Below are positions 7,495 to 15,917 of a stretch of DNA of 64,000 nucleotides, in pieces. A program made the position numbers and the translations under genes. The notes under the pieces were generated by a model. It was not told the DNA's origin and made no database searches. It saw only the letters and a list, made by a program, of their open reading frames with translations. This DNA is from Planctomycetaceae bacterium. Lineage in GTDB: Bacteria > Planctomycetota > Planctomycetia > Planctomycetales > Planctomycetaceae. The stretch spans positions 186,001-250,000 of the forward strand of contig JAWKTX010000001.1 in assembly GCA_041398825.1 (NCBI GenBank), written 5' to 3'. The stretch's first letter is position 1. Every line of letters begins with the position of its first letter.

Positions 7495-8747
7495 AACAGT
7501 GATTCCTGACGACTTCCGCTCTTGCTGCTTGCCACCCGGATAAAGGCACGCCCGTCAAGAAAGACAGGAGTCGCAAATGATTCGTCACCGAGTTGGTTTT
7601 CCGCAATCAGCTCAAACTTTTCGGGTGAGGCTTTGAAAACGTAGGTGGTGCCAAGCTCGTTGCTGGCGTAGATCAGTCCATCGACGAGCACGGGTGATGC
7701 AGAAACGGGTCCACGCTGTCTGGACTTCCACATTTCCCGTCCGGTGGCTGCTTCCCAGCAGAAGAAGATGCCCTGGTCATTAAATGCATACACATAACCG
7801 TCTGAGATCAGCATCGACTGTTCGTAGCATTTGACGTTGTTTTTCCACAGGATCCTTCCACTGCCATCTGCTGCAACGGCAACCGTTTCGGCTTTGGGGT
7901 AACCACCGCTTGCAAAGGCTACGTTGTTATCCCAGATCGCGGTTCCACAGGTCGCGTGTGTCAGGCAGGGGACACTCCAGAGAGGCTGACCATTGTTCGG
8001 ATCGTAGGCTGAAAACTTCTCGAATCCACTCAGCAAAAGCTGTTCTCGGCCTGCGACGTTGGCAACGATGGGAGATGACCAGACCAGTCCTTTGGGCATA
8101 TCCCGGGACCAGACATCCTTACCGGTCTTCAGGTCCAGGGCTTTCATCCATGAAATCGTATCGCAGTTTCCTGTGATGATGAGCGTATCCTTGTAAATCG
8201 TCGGTGATGCTGCGTAACCGTATTCGTACATCTTCGGGTCAAATCCGCCGACATCCCTCTTCCAGACGATTTTTCCCGCAGCATCCAGAGCTGCGGCTTC
8301 CAGTTTGCGGTGGTGGTTGAAGACTGCAAAGAACAGCGTACCATCGCTGGCAACCGTCGAGGATGCATGCGTGTTCTTGTTGTGTAGTTTTGGGAAACCA
8401 CCCTGAGAAACAGGTGTGATCCATTTTTGTTTGCCGCTCTCTCGATCAAAGGCGATCAATCCCTGAACCTGCGCTTGTTCATCCGCCGTGGTCAGCACAA
8501 TCAGGTCACCCACGATGGTTGGCGACGAATGACCCCGACCAGGAATGTCCGTCTTCCAAATGACGTTTTTCGTGGAGCTCCATTCGATTGGAGCACCCTG
8601 CCCTGTTCCGGCAATACCGTTGCCGGATGGTCCCCGCCACTGCAGCCAGTCCGATGCAGCTGCTGCATCGCTCCAATTCAGCGTTGGTGCCAAAGTCAGA
8701 AGCATGAGAGAGTGGAAGACGGCAGTGAACGAAAGCAACCGACGCAT
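7476..8747 (-). CDS. secreted PQQ-type beta-propeller protein
   Basis: 423 residues with a Sec signal peptide (MRRLLSFTAVFHSLMLL) and then an outer-membrane-assembly BamB/PQQ-like beta-propeller. Blades are recognisable by repeated W-rich strands: WLQWRGPSGNG, LIAFDRESGKQKW, IVWKRDVGGFD, LKTGKDVWSRD, FCWEAATGREMWKS and YVFKASPEKFEL. Start 8747 is chosen because GAGG lies eight bases before it and because it puts the signal peptide at the N-terminus; a frame from 8786 adds 13 residues. Such WRGPxGxG proteins are very common in planctomycetes, usually without proof of PQQ binding or enzyme activity. Probably periplasmic. It overlaps thiO, so the two are likely co-transcribed. Confidence 0.88.
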   Translation of the reverse strand: MRRLLSFTAVFHSLMLLTLAPTLNWSDAAAASDWLQWRGPSGNGIAGTGQGAPIEWSSTKNVIWKTDIPGRGHSSPTIVGDLIVLTTADEQAQVQGLIAFDRESGKQKWITPVSQGGFPKLHNKNTHASSTVASDGTLFFAVFNHHRKLEAAALDAAGKIVWKRDVGGFDPKMYEYGYAASPTIYKDTLIITGNCDTISWMKALDLKTGKDVWSRDMPKGLVWSSPIVANVAGREQLLLSGFEKFSAYDPNNGQPLWSVPCLTHATCGTAIWDNNVAFASGGYPKAETVAVAADGSGRILWKNNVKCYEQSMLISDGYVYAFNDQGIFFCWEAATGREMWKSRQRGPVSASPVLVDGLIYASNELGTTYVFKASPEKFELIAENQLGDESFATPVFLDGRAFIRVASSKSGSRQESLFCIGTK

Positions 8748-8930
8748 GACGGACCTCAATGACGGAAAGACAGCGGCACGGGGCAACTATTGGCCAACAA
8801 AATGGAGTCTGTCAGTTTCAGGCTCTTGCCGCAAGGACAAGCATCACATTAGAGACAGGGGCCGCTATGGCGGGAACTTCGTCAACCCGCCTACGCTTCA
8901 GATTCGATTTCAGTGTGTTCCTGTGGATGC

Positions 8931-8964
8931 AAAAGGGCTCGACTTCCTCGCGAAGCCGAGCCCT
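8931..8964 (-). terminator. Rho-independent terminator after fructose-bisphosphate aldolase
   Basis: Inverted repeat AGGGCTCG (8934-8941) with CGAGCCCT (8957-8964), extended by an inner CTTC/GAAG pairing. On the minus strand the stem is followed by TTTT (8931-8934). It lies 32 bases beyond the aldolase stop codon. Confidence 0.75.
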
Positions 8965-8996
8965 GAGTTTCAGCAATCTGATGTTTTGCAGCAGGA

Positions 8997-10028
8997 TCAA
9001 ACCTTGCCGAAGATGGTATTGCCGGTGCTCTTCAGTTCATTGCATGCGCGGACCATTCGGGCGGCGACGCCGGCTTCAGCCAGTTTCAGATAAGTTCGCG
9101 GGTCATAGGCTTTCTTGCTGCCAATTTCACCGTCAACCATCAGCACTTCGTCATAGTGCTTCAGCATGAAGTCGACAACAGGTCGAGTAAACGCGTATTG
9201 CGTATCTGTGTCGATATTCATTTTGATCACACCGTAATCCAGTGTCTCCTGAAGCTGATGGGCTGGCGTTCCGGAACCACCGTGGAATACCAGATCGAAT
9301 TCCGCATCCGCGCCGTATTTCGCGGTCACAGCAGTCTGACCGTCTTTCAGGATTTCTGGTTTCAGCTTCACGGCGCCGGGCTTGTAGTGGCCATGCACAT
9401 TGCCAAAGGTGGCAGCGAACATGAATCGACCGATGCCGCTGAGCGCTTCATGTACCGCAACCATGTCTTCCGGAGTTGTATAAAGCTTGTCATTAGCCAC
9501 ATCGGAATGGTCGATCCCGTCTTCTTCCCCGCCAACGACTCCGGCCTCGACTTCCAGAATGATCTCGTTTTCGACGCAAAGCTTCAGCAGGTCCTTCGCG
9601 ATCTCCATGTTCTTGTCCAGCGGTAATTCCGAGCCATCGAACATGTGCGAATTGAACAGGTTGCCCTGCCCTGCAGCTCGGCGAGCAGCCGTCGCGGCGA
9701 TCAGTGGCTTCAGGAAGCTGTCTACCTTCTTTGGCTGGCAGTGGTCTGTGTGCAGTCCAATCAGGATGTCATATTTTTCGGCAAGCCGGTGAGCGGCTTC
9801 TGCCAGAACGATGACTCCATGAACCGAATCCTTGATATTCAAACCGGACGCGAATTCGCCAGCGCCGGTTGAGAACTGGATAATGCCGTCAGACTTGGCG
9901 TCAGCGAATGCCTTCAAGGCTGCGTTGATGGTTGCAATCGAAGTAACGTTGATTGCCGGGTACGCATATCCACCCTTCTGAGCGGCATCCAGCATGGCGG
10001 CGTACTGTTTTGGCGTTGCGATTGGCAT
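8997..10028 (-). CDS. fbaA: class II fructose-bisphosphate aldolase
   Basis: Zinc-dependent cleavage of fructose 1,6-bisphosphate to dihydroxyacetone phosphate and glyceraldehyde 3-phosphate in glycolysis, and the reverse in gluconeogenesis. 343 residues, full length for the class IIA type. Metal and substrate sites are visible: LHTDHCQ, EVEAGVVGGEEDG, GNVHGHYKPG and FHGGSGTP, followed by KMNIDTDTQYAFTRP. It is monocistronic as far as spacing shows: a terminator lies directly downstream and recA ends 258 bases upstream. Cytosolic. Confidence 0.97.
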   Translation of the reverse strand: MPIATPKQYAAMLDAAQKGGYAYPAINVTSIATINAALKAFADAKSDGIIQFSTGAGEFASGLNIKDSVHGVIVLAEAAHRLAEKYDILIGLHTDHCQPKKVDSFLKPLIAATAARRAAGQGNLFNSHMFDGSELPLDKNMEIAKDLLKLCVENEIILEVEAGVVGGEEDGIDHSDVANDKLYTTPEDMVAVHEALSGIGRFMFAATFGNVHGHYKPGAVKLKPEILKDGQTAVTAKYGADAEFDLVFHGGSGTPAHQLQETLDYGVIKMNIDTDTQYAFTRPVVDFMLKHYDEVLMVDGEIGSKKAYDPRTYLKLAEAGVAARMVRACNELKSTGNTIFGKV

Positions 10029-10206
10029 TTGAGAAAGGCTTTCTAAAAATCTTTTCCTGTGAACAAAGTCTTTAAGCCGAGAAGGTTACCGACTCCCTGC
10101 CCTGCTGCAAGGTCTGCCCCGGTTTCCCGCGTTTGTTGGCAAAGTTATCGAGTTCCTGAGAAAATGAGCCGGGATTCAGCGAGCATTCCAGCCGTCGAAA
10201 GCATGA

Positions 10207-10247
10207 AAGAGGCCGCAGTTCACCCTGATGCGGTGAAGCGGCCTCTT
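10207..10247 (-). terminator. terminator-like hairpin after recA
   Basis: AAGAGGCCGC (10207-10216) pairs with GCGGCCTCTT (10238-10247); an inner TTCACC/GGTGAA pairing extends the stem. On the minus strand it is followed by CTTTC, a short T run. It lies 39 bases past the recA stop codon. Confidence 0.65.
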
Positions 10248-10285
10248 ACCATTCAACAGTACATTTTCCATCAGCGTGACGGAAA

Positions 10286-11362
10286 CTATTCCTCGGCAGC
10301 GGCGGCTGTTTCTTCGACAACCGGCCCGACTACGTTTTTCAGTTCGAGGATCTTCTGCTTGATTTCTTTGGCGATCTCAGGGTTCTCCTCGAGGAAAATT
10401 CGAGCCCGGTCACGCCCCTGGCCAATCTTTGTGCTGCCGTAGCTGAACCAGCTTCCGCTTCGGTCGATGATTTTGTTTTCCACTCCAAGGTCCACAAGGT
10501 CCGCCTCAAAGCTGATGCCGTGCGTGTTGTACATGTCGAATTCAGCAACTCGAAATGGCGGCGCTACTTTGTTCTTAACGATCTTTGCACGCATTCGAAT
10601 TCCAATTTGAGTTTCGCCATCCTTGATCGAGCTGATTCGGCGAACGTCAACTCGACATGAACAGTAAAACTTCAGTGCTTTGCCCCCGGGAGTCGTTTCC
10701 GGGCTGCCGAACATCACGCCAATCTTTTCACGCAACTGATTGATAAAGATGACGGTTGTCTTTGCACGCGAAATTGCTCCCGTCAGTTTGCGCATCGCCT
10801 GGCTCATCATGCGCGCCTGCAACCCGACGTGACTGTCTCCAATCTCACCATCCAGTTCCGCCTTCGGGACCAGGGCTGCAACTGAGTCGACGACGATGAT
10901 GTCCACCGCATTGGATTTCACAAGCATTTCAACAATTTGAAGCGCTTCTTCGCCGTAAGAAGGCTGGCTGACAAGCAGGTCGTCCAGATTCACGCCTATC
11001 TTTCGCGCCCAGGAGGGATCGAGAGCGTGTTCGGCGTCGATGAAGGCAGCAATGCCCCCCTCCTTCTGAGCGCTGGCAATTGCGTGTAGAGCCAGTGTCG
11101 TCTTACCGCTCGACTCCGGACCATACATTTCGATGATTCGTCCACGAGGAAAACCGCGTCCACCCAGCGCCAGATCCAGCGACAACGCGCCGGAAGGAAT
11201 TCCCGGGATACCGGCCGTGGATTCGGCCGAATCCAGCTTCATGATGGAGCCCTTGCCGAACAGCTTTTCAATCTGACCGACGGCATTGTCAAGCATCGCC
11301 GAATGATCGTCAGTCGGCGCGGCCTTTTGAGTAATTGCCTTTGACTTGGACCGAACTGCCAT
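10286..11362 (-). CDS. recA: recombinase RecA
   Basis: DNA-dependent ATPase that forms filaments on single-stranded DNA, performs strand exchange and triggers LexA cleavage in the SOS response. 358 residues from the chosen start, the usual length. Visible motifs are Walker A GPESSGKTT, Walker B IIVVDSVAALVPK, the L1/L2 loops around GLQARMMSQAMRKLT and FINQLREKIGVMFGSPETT, and GGKALKFYCSCRVDVRR. Start 11362 (MAVRSK) is preferred because AAGGA lies eight bases before it; an ATG nine bases further upstream (11371) directly abuts that Shine-Dalgarno sequence. CSCRVD in place of the usual YASVRLD-type segment is slightly unusual. An inverted repeat lies upstream at 11411-11444. Confidence 0.98.
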   Translation of the reverse strand: MAVRSKSKAITQKAAPTDDHSAMLDNAVGQIEKLFGKGSIMKLDSAESTAGIPGIPSGALSLDLALGGRGFPRGRIIEMYGPESSGKTTLALHAIASAQKEGGIAAFIDAEHALDPSWARKIGVNLDDLLVSQPSYGEEALQIVEMLVKSNAVDIIVVDSVAALVPKAELDGEIGDSHVGLQARMMSQAMRKLTGAISRAKTTVIFINQLREKIGVMFGSPETTPGGKALKFYCSCRVDVRRISSIKDGETQIGIRMRAKIVKNKVAPPFRVAEFDMYNTHGISFEADLVDLGVENKIIDRSGSWFSYGSTKIGQGRDRARIFLEENPEIAKEIKQKILELKNVVGPVVEETAAAAEE

Positions 11363-11410
11363 GACATTCATCCTTCTTCGAAACGGGCTTTAGAGTCTGT
11401 GCGTCATTCA

Positions 11411-11444
11411 TGCAATGTGCACATCGTGGGAGACCAGCATTGCA
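11411..11444. promoter_or_regulatory. nested inverted repeat upstream of recA
   Basis: TGCAATG (11411-11417) and CATTGCA (11438-11444) are exact inverse copies, about 50-80 bases upstream of the recA start. The perfect 10-bp palindrome ATGTGCACAT (11415-11424) overlaps the left arm. This could be a regulator site, perhaps damage-related, but it is not a canonical LexA box. Confidence 0.3.
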
Positions 11445-11621
11445 ATAGTCAATTGAGCAGGAGGCTGATGTTTCGTCTGTCGATGCAATTCACACGCTGA
11501 TCACAAGTGCGGGCGGGATCAATCCCGATCGCAAGGGACAGCTCGACATCACGACCAGGTTCGGCCACCTGCGGCGGAAGTTTAGTGAATTCGGGCTCTT
11601 CAGGGAACCTGGCGAGCCGCC

Positions 11622-11930
11622 TTATTTGTGATCGCTGTTCTGCGAGATTTGTCGGAGATGGTCCCAGGTAAATAAACCACTGTCATGGCCATCTGACCAG
11701 CGGAACTTCATGGCATAGTTCCCCGCAAGGGCGACATCGACAAGGTCCAGATCCGCCGGAATGGTCAATGGGTCCAGCAATTGTTTGCCGGTAAATTCGT
11801 CTACGCAAACTGCGCAGCGGCAATGCTGTCGAACGTACTGGAATGGCAGTTGCGAAATGTCGTCCGGGCTCCAGATCAATTCCAGGACACGCTGCTGTTT
11901 GTGCACTTTGATATTTGATGGTGATTGCAT
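11622..11930 (-). CDS. DUF971 domain-containing protein
   Basis: 102 residues covering one complete DUF971 (GBBH-like N-terminal) domain. The family pattern is visible: LELIWSPDD, the CRCAVCVDEFTG cysteine cluster, and near the end FRWSDGHDSGLFTWDHLR. The domain also occurs at the N-terminus of gamma-butyrobetaine hydroxylases and in proteins linked to iron-sulfur cluster handling (ApbC/Mrp fusions). The two cysteines plus the terminal SDGH suggest metal binding, which is inference. It is transcribed away from the amidohydrolase gene. No ribosome binding site is obvious before the ATG. Confidence 0.87.
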   Translation of the reverse strand: MQSPSNIKVHKQQRVLELIWSPDDISQLPFQYVRQHCRCAVCVDEFTGKQLLDPLTIPADLDLVDVALAGNYAMKFRWSDGHDSGLFTWDHLRQISQNSDHK

Positions 11931-12109
11931 GGACGCAGATTAGACACTCGGTGGCAAGTCGTAAACGGACCTCGAGTCGTGTCCTGCGAATTCTCGAAGC
12001 AGCAGATTCCGCATGGTGGCCGTTCTTGCAGTTGCCACTGACGACCGTGAGAATGCCCGGAAAGTTTGTTCGGCGTTCCTCCCCTGACTTTCAAGCTACG
12101 GGATCTCCA

Positions 12110-13495
12110 ATGCACCTCCCCCTGCCCTGTTCCATGTTGCACTCAGAATTTCACCCCGGCAAAGTTGCTGCAGCCTTCATTGCCGCGATGGTTCTCCGTT
12201 GGCGACATGTTTCGAATGCAATCGTCCATACGATTTTCATCCTGGGCCTTACGGTGCCGTCTGTCGAAGCATCCACCCTGATCTATGCGGGGCGACTAAT
12301 TGATGGACAATCCGATACGGAACGTGTTGCGGTTACGATCGTCGTCGATGGAAACAGGATTGCCCGCATTGCGGACGAATACGTGCCACCGACAAATGGC
12401 GACGTCGTCCTGGACATGAAGTTGTACACTGTGATGCCTGGTCTGATGGACATGCATACCCATCTGATGTCGCAGCATTCGAAGGATTCCTATACCGAAC
12501 GATTCTTTATGGAAGAATCTGACTACGCACTTCGATCCACAATGTTTGCCCGCGCGACACTGATGGCTGGCTTCACAACCGTGCGCGATCTTGGCGATAA
12601 CGGGATTAATTCTGTTTCTCTTCGCAAGGCCATTCAGGAAGGTTGGATTGTTGGTCCTCGAATCTACACCAGTGGCAAATCGCTGGCGACGACTGGTGGT
12701 CATGCCGATCCGACGAATGGCTTGCGTGGCGACTACAAGCGTGATGCGGGGCCATTGGAAGGCGTCATCAATGGACCGGATGATGCCGCGAAGGCTGTTC
12801 GCCAGCGTTATAAGGACGGTGCCGATCTGATCAAACTGACCGCGACGGGCGGCGTGTTAAGTTTGGCTGCCAACGGTCAGAATCCCCAGTTCACTGAAGA
12901 AGAGCTGGAGGCCATTGTCCTGACGGCAAGAGACTATGGAATGGCAGTGGCCGTTCACGCTCACGGATCAGAGGGGATGAAACGAGCGGTTCTGGCAGGT
13001 GTCGATTCCATCGAGCACGGGACATTCATGACTCCCGAAGTCATGGAGCTGATGAAGGAACGCAACACGTTCTGGGTTCCAACACTGATGGCTGGCGAAT
13101 GGGTGGCGAAGAAGGCGGAAGAACCAGGATATTTTCCTGAGGTTGTCCGGCCCAAGGCTGCCAGTATCGGCCCGGCGATGAAAGACACATTTCGCAAGGG
13201 TCGCGCTGCGGGTGTTCGGATCGCGTTCGGAACAGATTCCGGCGTTTCACGGCACGGTGAGAATGCACGCGAATTTGAATTGATGGTTGAAGGTGGAATG
13301 TCACCGATGATGGCGATTCAGTCTGCCACGATGTCTGCCGCGCAATTGCTGCGAGTCGACGATAAACTCGGCAGCATTGCTCCTCAAAAACTGGCCGATA
13401 TCATCGCCGTCGAAGGCAATCCAGTCTCCGACATCAGGGCCATGCACAATGTGGTTTTCGTAATGAAAGACGGCGAAGTATTCAGGAAGCCATAG
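12110..13495 (+). CDS. secreted metal-dependent amidohydrolase
   Basis: A member of the amidohydrolase superfamily close to imidazolonepropionase-like and Xaa-Pro/Xaa-Arg dipeptidase enzymes. Metal-site residues are visible: MDMHTHL (HxH) early, the lysine expected to be carboxylated in ADLIKLTATGG, then VAVHAHGSEG, DSIEHGTF and the terminal FGTDSGVSRHG. The C-terminal strand domain ends LADIIAVEGNPVSDI. The start is uncertain. The frame opens at 11915, but this would overlap the DUF971 gene, and its first ~65 residues do not look like protein. 12110 is my choice; 12188 (MVLRWRHVSN) would give the tidiest Sec signal peptide, ending near VEAS. Exported; substrate unknown, perhaps small peptides. 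Confidence 0.87.
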   Translation: MHLPLPCSMLHSEFHPGKVAAAFIAAMVLRWRHVSNAIVHTIFILGLTVPSVEASTLIYAGRLIDGQSDTERVAVTIVVDGNRIARIADEYVPPTNGDVVLDMKLYTVMPGLMDMHTHLMSQHSKDSYTERFFMEESDYALRSTMFARATLMAGFTTVRDLGDNGINSVSLRKAIQEGWIVGPRIYTSGKSLATTGGHADPTNGLRGDYKRDAGPLEGVINGPDDAAKAVRQRYKDGADLIKLTATGGVLSLAANGQNPQFTEEELEAIVLTARDYGMAVAVHAHGSEGMKRAVLAGVDSIEHGTFMTPEVMELMKERNTFWVPTLMAGEWVAKKAEEPGYFPEVVRPKAASIGPAMKDTFRKGRAAGVRIAFGTDSGVSRHGENAREFELMVEGGMSPMMAIQSATMSAAQLLRVDDKLGSIAPQKLADIIAVEGNPVSDIRAMHNVVFVMKDGEVFRKP

Positions 13496-13789
13496 TTACT
13501 CACAACCTTCCTCCCTTCAACGTAAAATGAGGAACGGAGATTCTGCCTGTTCACCTTCGCGAATGGATGTGCCTTTGCCGCAGAGGAAGCAATCGTCAGG
13601 TTGTCGGGCAGAATTTTGTGTAAGCCCGGCAGTCAGGAATCTGCTTCGAGTTCTGATGCATGCAGGAAACGAGTGCACAAGTGTCTTAGGTCGCTATAAG
13701 ACATCCGGGAGTCCTGTTTCCGTTGCTATTAGTCGTAAATATTCACTTGTATTCACCGGTCCATCAAAGTTCTTTCAGGGGGCTCACCT

Positions 13790-14377
13790 ATGTCGACATT
13801 CCATCATAAGATTCTTGGAGACTTCACGTTCGATGAAAATGACGAAGACCCTCGCTGGGTTGCTCAGTGTGAATTTCCGGCGTTTGCCGCGTTCAAGTAT
13901 TCCTCAAACGGCCGTGTCAGCCGAAGGAGAAAGATCCCCGTTGCCGTCTATGGCGAGATGGTCCCGCCGAAGGATGCAATCAGTGTGCTGATGACCATCC
14001 GGAAGTCGCAGAAGAAACTGGTTGAGGGAATCTGCAGGGCCTTTTTTCGAGACCTCCATCAGCAAGGCTACGAGGATCTGTCAGCTTTGGAAGAAGATTA
14101 TGGAATGTGGTGGAGTCGAGACCCCGTCGCGGTGGCATTGAGCTGCCGGGAAGTACTGCTCAAGCGTCTAAAGAGGGATCGAATCTGGCAACCGGAAGAT
14201 CTGTTCGCCGTCTTGTACGAACCGAGCATCGAAATCTATCCGGACTCAGACGAATCCGGTGAGGACTGCCCGAGAACACTGATTGATTTTGGAGCCGAAT
14301 TCGAACAAGAACATGGCGTCAGTGTTTTGACTGATGGCAAATCCGTCCTCAATCTCGGCTACTCCGGTGAGGCATAA
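13790..14377 (+). CDS. DUF6985-like protein of unknown function
   Basis: A 195-residue soluble, acidic protein with no signal peptide. The order of features recalls DUF6985, a domain often seen as a stand-alone or immunity-type protein: an N-terminal DPRWVAQCEFPAF segment, PPKDAISVLMTIRKSQKKL followed by a helical segment, then a C-terminal EHGVSVLTDGK. This assignment is by resemblance only. GGGGGCTCACCT precedes the ATG as a weak ribosome binding site. The neighbours (amidohydrolase upstream, decayed gene downstream) give no functional clue. No toxin gene was seen beside it. Confidence 0.7.
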   Translation: MSTFHHKILGDFTFDENDEDPRWVAQCEFPAFAAFKYSSNGRVSRRRKIPVAVYGEMVPPKDAISVLMTIRKSQKKLVEGICRAFFRDLHQQGYEDLSALEEDYGMWWSRDPVAVALSCREVLLKRLKRDRIWQPEDLFAVLYEPSIEIYPDSDESGEDCPRTLIDFGAEFEQEHGVSVLTDGKSVLNLGYSGEA

Positions 14378-14419
14378 ATGAAGGGAGGTGATGATCCACC
14401 GTTATCTTCAAACGATCGT

Positions 14420-14667
14420 TCAGGATAGGGAGTGTATTGCTACTCCTCGCCGTTTACGAACTCGCCGAATATCGAAGGCAGCCAGTCCAATCAAGGCTGT
14501 TGGAAACATGGCTGGATACGGCACTGCGGCTGCACCACTGTGAAAAAAGGCCGAAATTCGGCATATGTTTTGGCCAGGTTCGATTCATTGAAGATCGGCG
14601 TCAGCTGGATCGTGCGTCCCGGGTCGGCAAGAATCTGTCTCACCGAACCGTCTTCGCAGATTCGCAT
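14420..14667 (-). pseudogene. frameshifted remnant of a PEP-CTERM-like sorted protein
   Basis: On the minus strand an ATG at 14667 opens a frame reading MRICEDGSVRQILADPG, then IQLTPIFNESNLAKTYAEF, reaching RPFF at a run of six T (14543-14548 on the plus strand). Read on in the -1 frame it continues HSGAAAVPYPAMFPTAL and IGLAAFDIRRVRKRRG, stopping at 14420-14422. That end has the three parts of a PEP-CTERM sorting signal: a VPEP-like motif (here VPYP), a hydrophobic helix and an Arg-rich tail. The unshifted frame stops about 20 codons later in a non-protein-like sequence. Most likely a decayed C-terminal fragment or an assembly indel; the site also matches a slippery heptamer. No start signal is convincing. 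Confidence 0.4.
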
Positions 14668-14719
14668 GAGAAACTTGAATCTGAGAGACGGGAACGTCGT
14701 CGGCGATTGCCCGGTTCAA

Positions 14720-14782
14720 TTGCCTGAGGCAGGATTCAGGTTGCCTGAGGCAGGATTCAGGTTGCCTGAGGCAGGATTCAGA
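14720..14782. repeat. three tandem copies of a 21-bp repeat
   Basis: Unit ttgcctgaggcaggattcagg at 14720-14740, 14741-14761 and 14762-14782; the third copy differs at the last base. Each unit carries GCCT/AGGC arms around one base, a tiny dyad. Located just upstream of the gene remnant on the minus strand. The near-identity of copies suggests recent expansion. Confidence 0.95.
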
Positions 14783-14822
14783 TAGGATTGGTGCTCGATC
14801 AGTTCACTATCTTCCGGAAAAC

Positions 14823-15914
14823 TCAGTCCAGCATGCCAGATGCTTTCAGGACGGTTCGTTGTACTGCCAGATCGTGGCTGTAGGAAAAGTCGCAGGCCTT
14901 CTCTTCCCGAACGATCGCCGCCATGTCTGCCGCGTCGCCAACATAACGAGCGTACTTTGGCAGTGTGACATCCTGATATCCGCGTTTCCAGGGATCATGG
15001 ACCTCTGCAAGTGCCATACGAACGGTTGGGTTGTCCAGCGGCTGGATATGGAAAGTCCCCCTGGTGCCACAGACCGTCAGGTGGCGTCTTTGACCGCCAT
15101 CGATTTCGATCGCAGACGAGCGGACCGTCGCTGAGGCGCGGGGATAGTCAAATAAGGCAATGACATTGTCGGCCAGTCCGTCAACTGCGGTTGTTGATCG
15201 TTTTACGTTTGACGTGACAGATGATGGTTCACCCAGAATGCCTACCACCAGATCGGTGATGTGACATCCCAGTTCGAACATAATGCCACCACTGAATTCG
15301 GCCAAAGCTTTGCGGCTGGCAGCTGGTACTACCTTGCTCATCACAGTGTGAACTTCAAATATCTCACCAAGCCATCCATTCCTGAGCAAATCACGCAGCA
15401 GTAAGACTGCTGGGTTGTATCGATACATATAACCCATCTGAACTATCAGATTGCGGGCTTCGGCTCGCTTTAACAGCGACTCATATTGCTGCAGACTGGA
15501 GCCAGCGGGTTTGTCCAGATGAATATGCTTTCCCGCGTCGATGCATACGTCCGCGGTGTCGAGCAGATTGCGGACTTCTGTCTCGACCAGCACAACCTGC
15601 AGGTCGGGCTGATTCAGAAGTTGCTCCTGGGTCATCCAGGTCAGGTCCTGATAAGGTGACTGATTCTGCGCGGCTTTTCGCCGCTCCTCGTTTGGTTCGA
15701 CGATGCCAACGACTTCGTAATCCGGTGACGAACGATATACGGACAGCTTGTTTGCATGCGCGTGCCCCACACCAATTTGCCCGACCCGAATGCGTGGCTT
15801 TGGCTTCGATCTCGAATCATCGGAAGCGAAGGCATTCGGGACAACTGATCCAGATACTGCTGCCGCGCTGCCAGCGGCCAGCAGATTGAGCATTTGTCGG
15901 CGGGATTGAGTCAT
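14823..15914 (-). CDS. Gfo/Idh/MocA family oxidoreductase, Tat-exported
   Basis: A 363-residue NAD(P)-dependent dehydrogenase of the Gfo/Idh/MocA family, which acts on sugars and inositols. The N-terminus is a twin-arginine signal (SRRQMLNLLAAGSAAA). The Rossmann fold begins at RVGQIGVGHAHANKLSVY, followed by the signature DAGKHIHLDKPAGSSL, whose Lys-Pro is the usual catalytic pair, and the alpha/beta C-terminal domain with GGIMFELGCHITD. The Shine-Dalgarno GGAG lies inside the end of the upstream esterase gene, whose stop is only 3 bases before this ATG, so the two form an operon. Probably periplasmic and part of carbohydrate breakdown; substrate unknown. Confidence 0.9.
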   Translation of the reverse strand: MTQSRRQMLNLLAAGSAAAVSGSVVPNAFASDDSRSKPKPRIRVGQIGVGHAHANKLSVYRSSPDYEVVGIVEPNEERRKAAQNQSPYQDLTWMTQEQLLNQPDLQVVLVETEVRNLLDTADVCIDAGKHIHLDKPAGSSLQQYESLLKRAEARNLIVQMGYMYRYNPAVLLLRDLLRNGWLGEIFEVHTVMSKVVPAASRKALAEFSGGIMFELGCHITDLVVGILGEPSSVTSNVKRSTTAVDGLADNVIALFDYPRASATVRSSAIEIDGGQRRHLTVCGTRGTFHIQPLDNPTVRMALAEVHDPWKRGYQDVTLPKYARYVGDAADMAAIVREEKACDFSYSHDLAVQRTVLKASGMLD

Positions 15915-15917
15915 CGT

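Larger units (their letters stand above)
14378..14822. other. intergenic region with gene remnant and tandem repeat
   Basis: A 445-base region between the DUF6985-like gene and the convergent Gfo/Idh gene. It holds the frameshifted PEP-CTERM-like remnant (14420-14667, minus) and the 21-bp triple repeat (14720-14782), listed separately. Plus-strand open frames across it translate the repeat as PEAGFRL units and do not look like genuine protein. Confidence 0.5.

Noticed and set aside
14432..14785. Plus-strand frame ending in PEAGFRL repeats
   Set aside because: The repeat is DNA-level; the rest is Cys/Trp/Arg-rich noise, while the minus strand shows the PEP-CTERM-like remnant.
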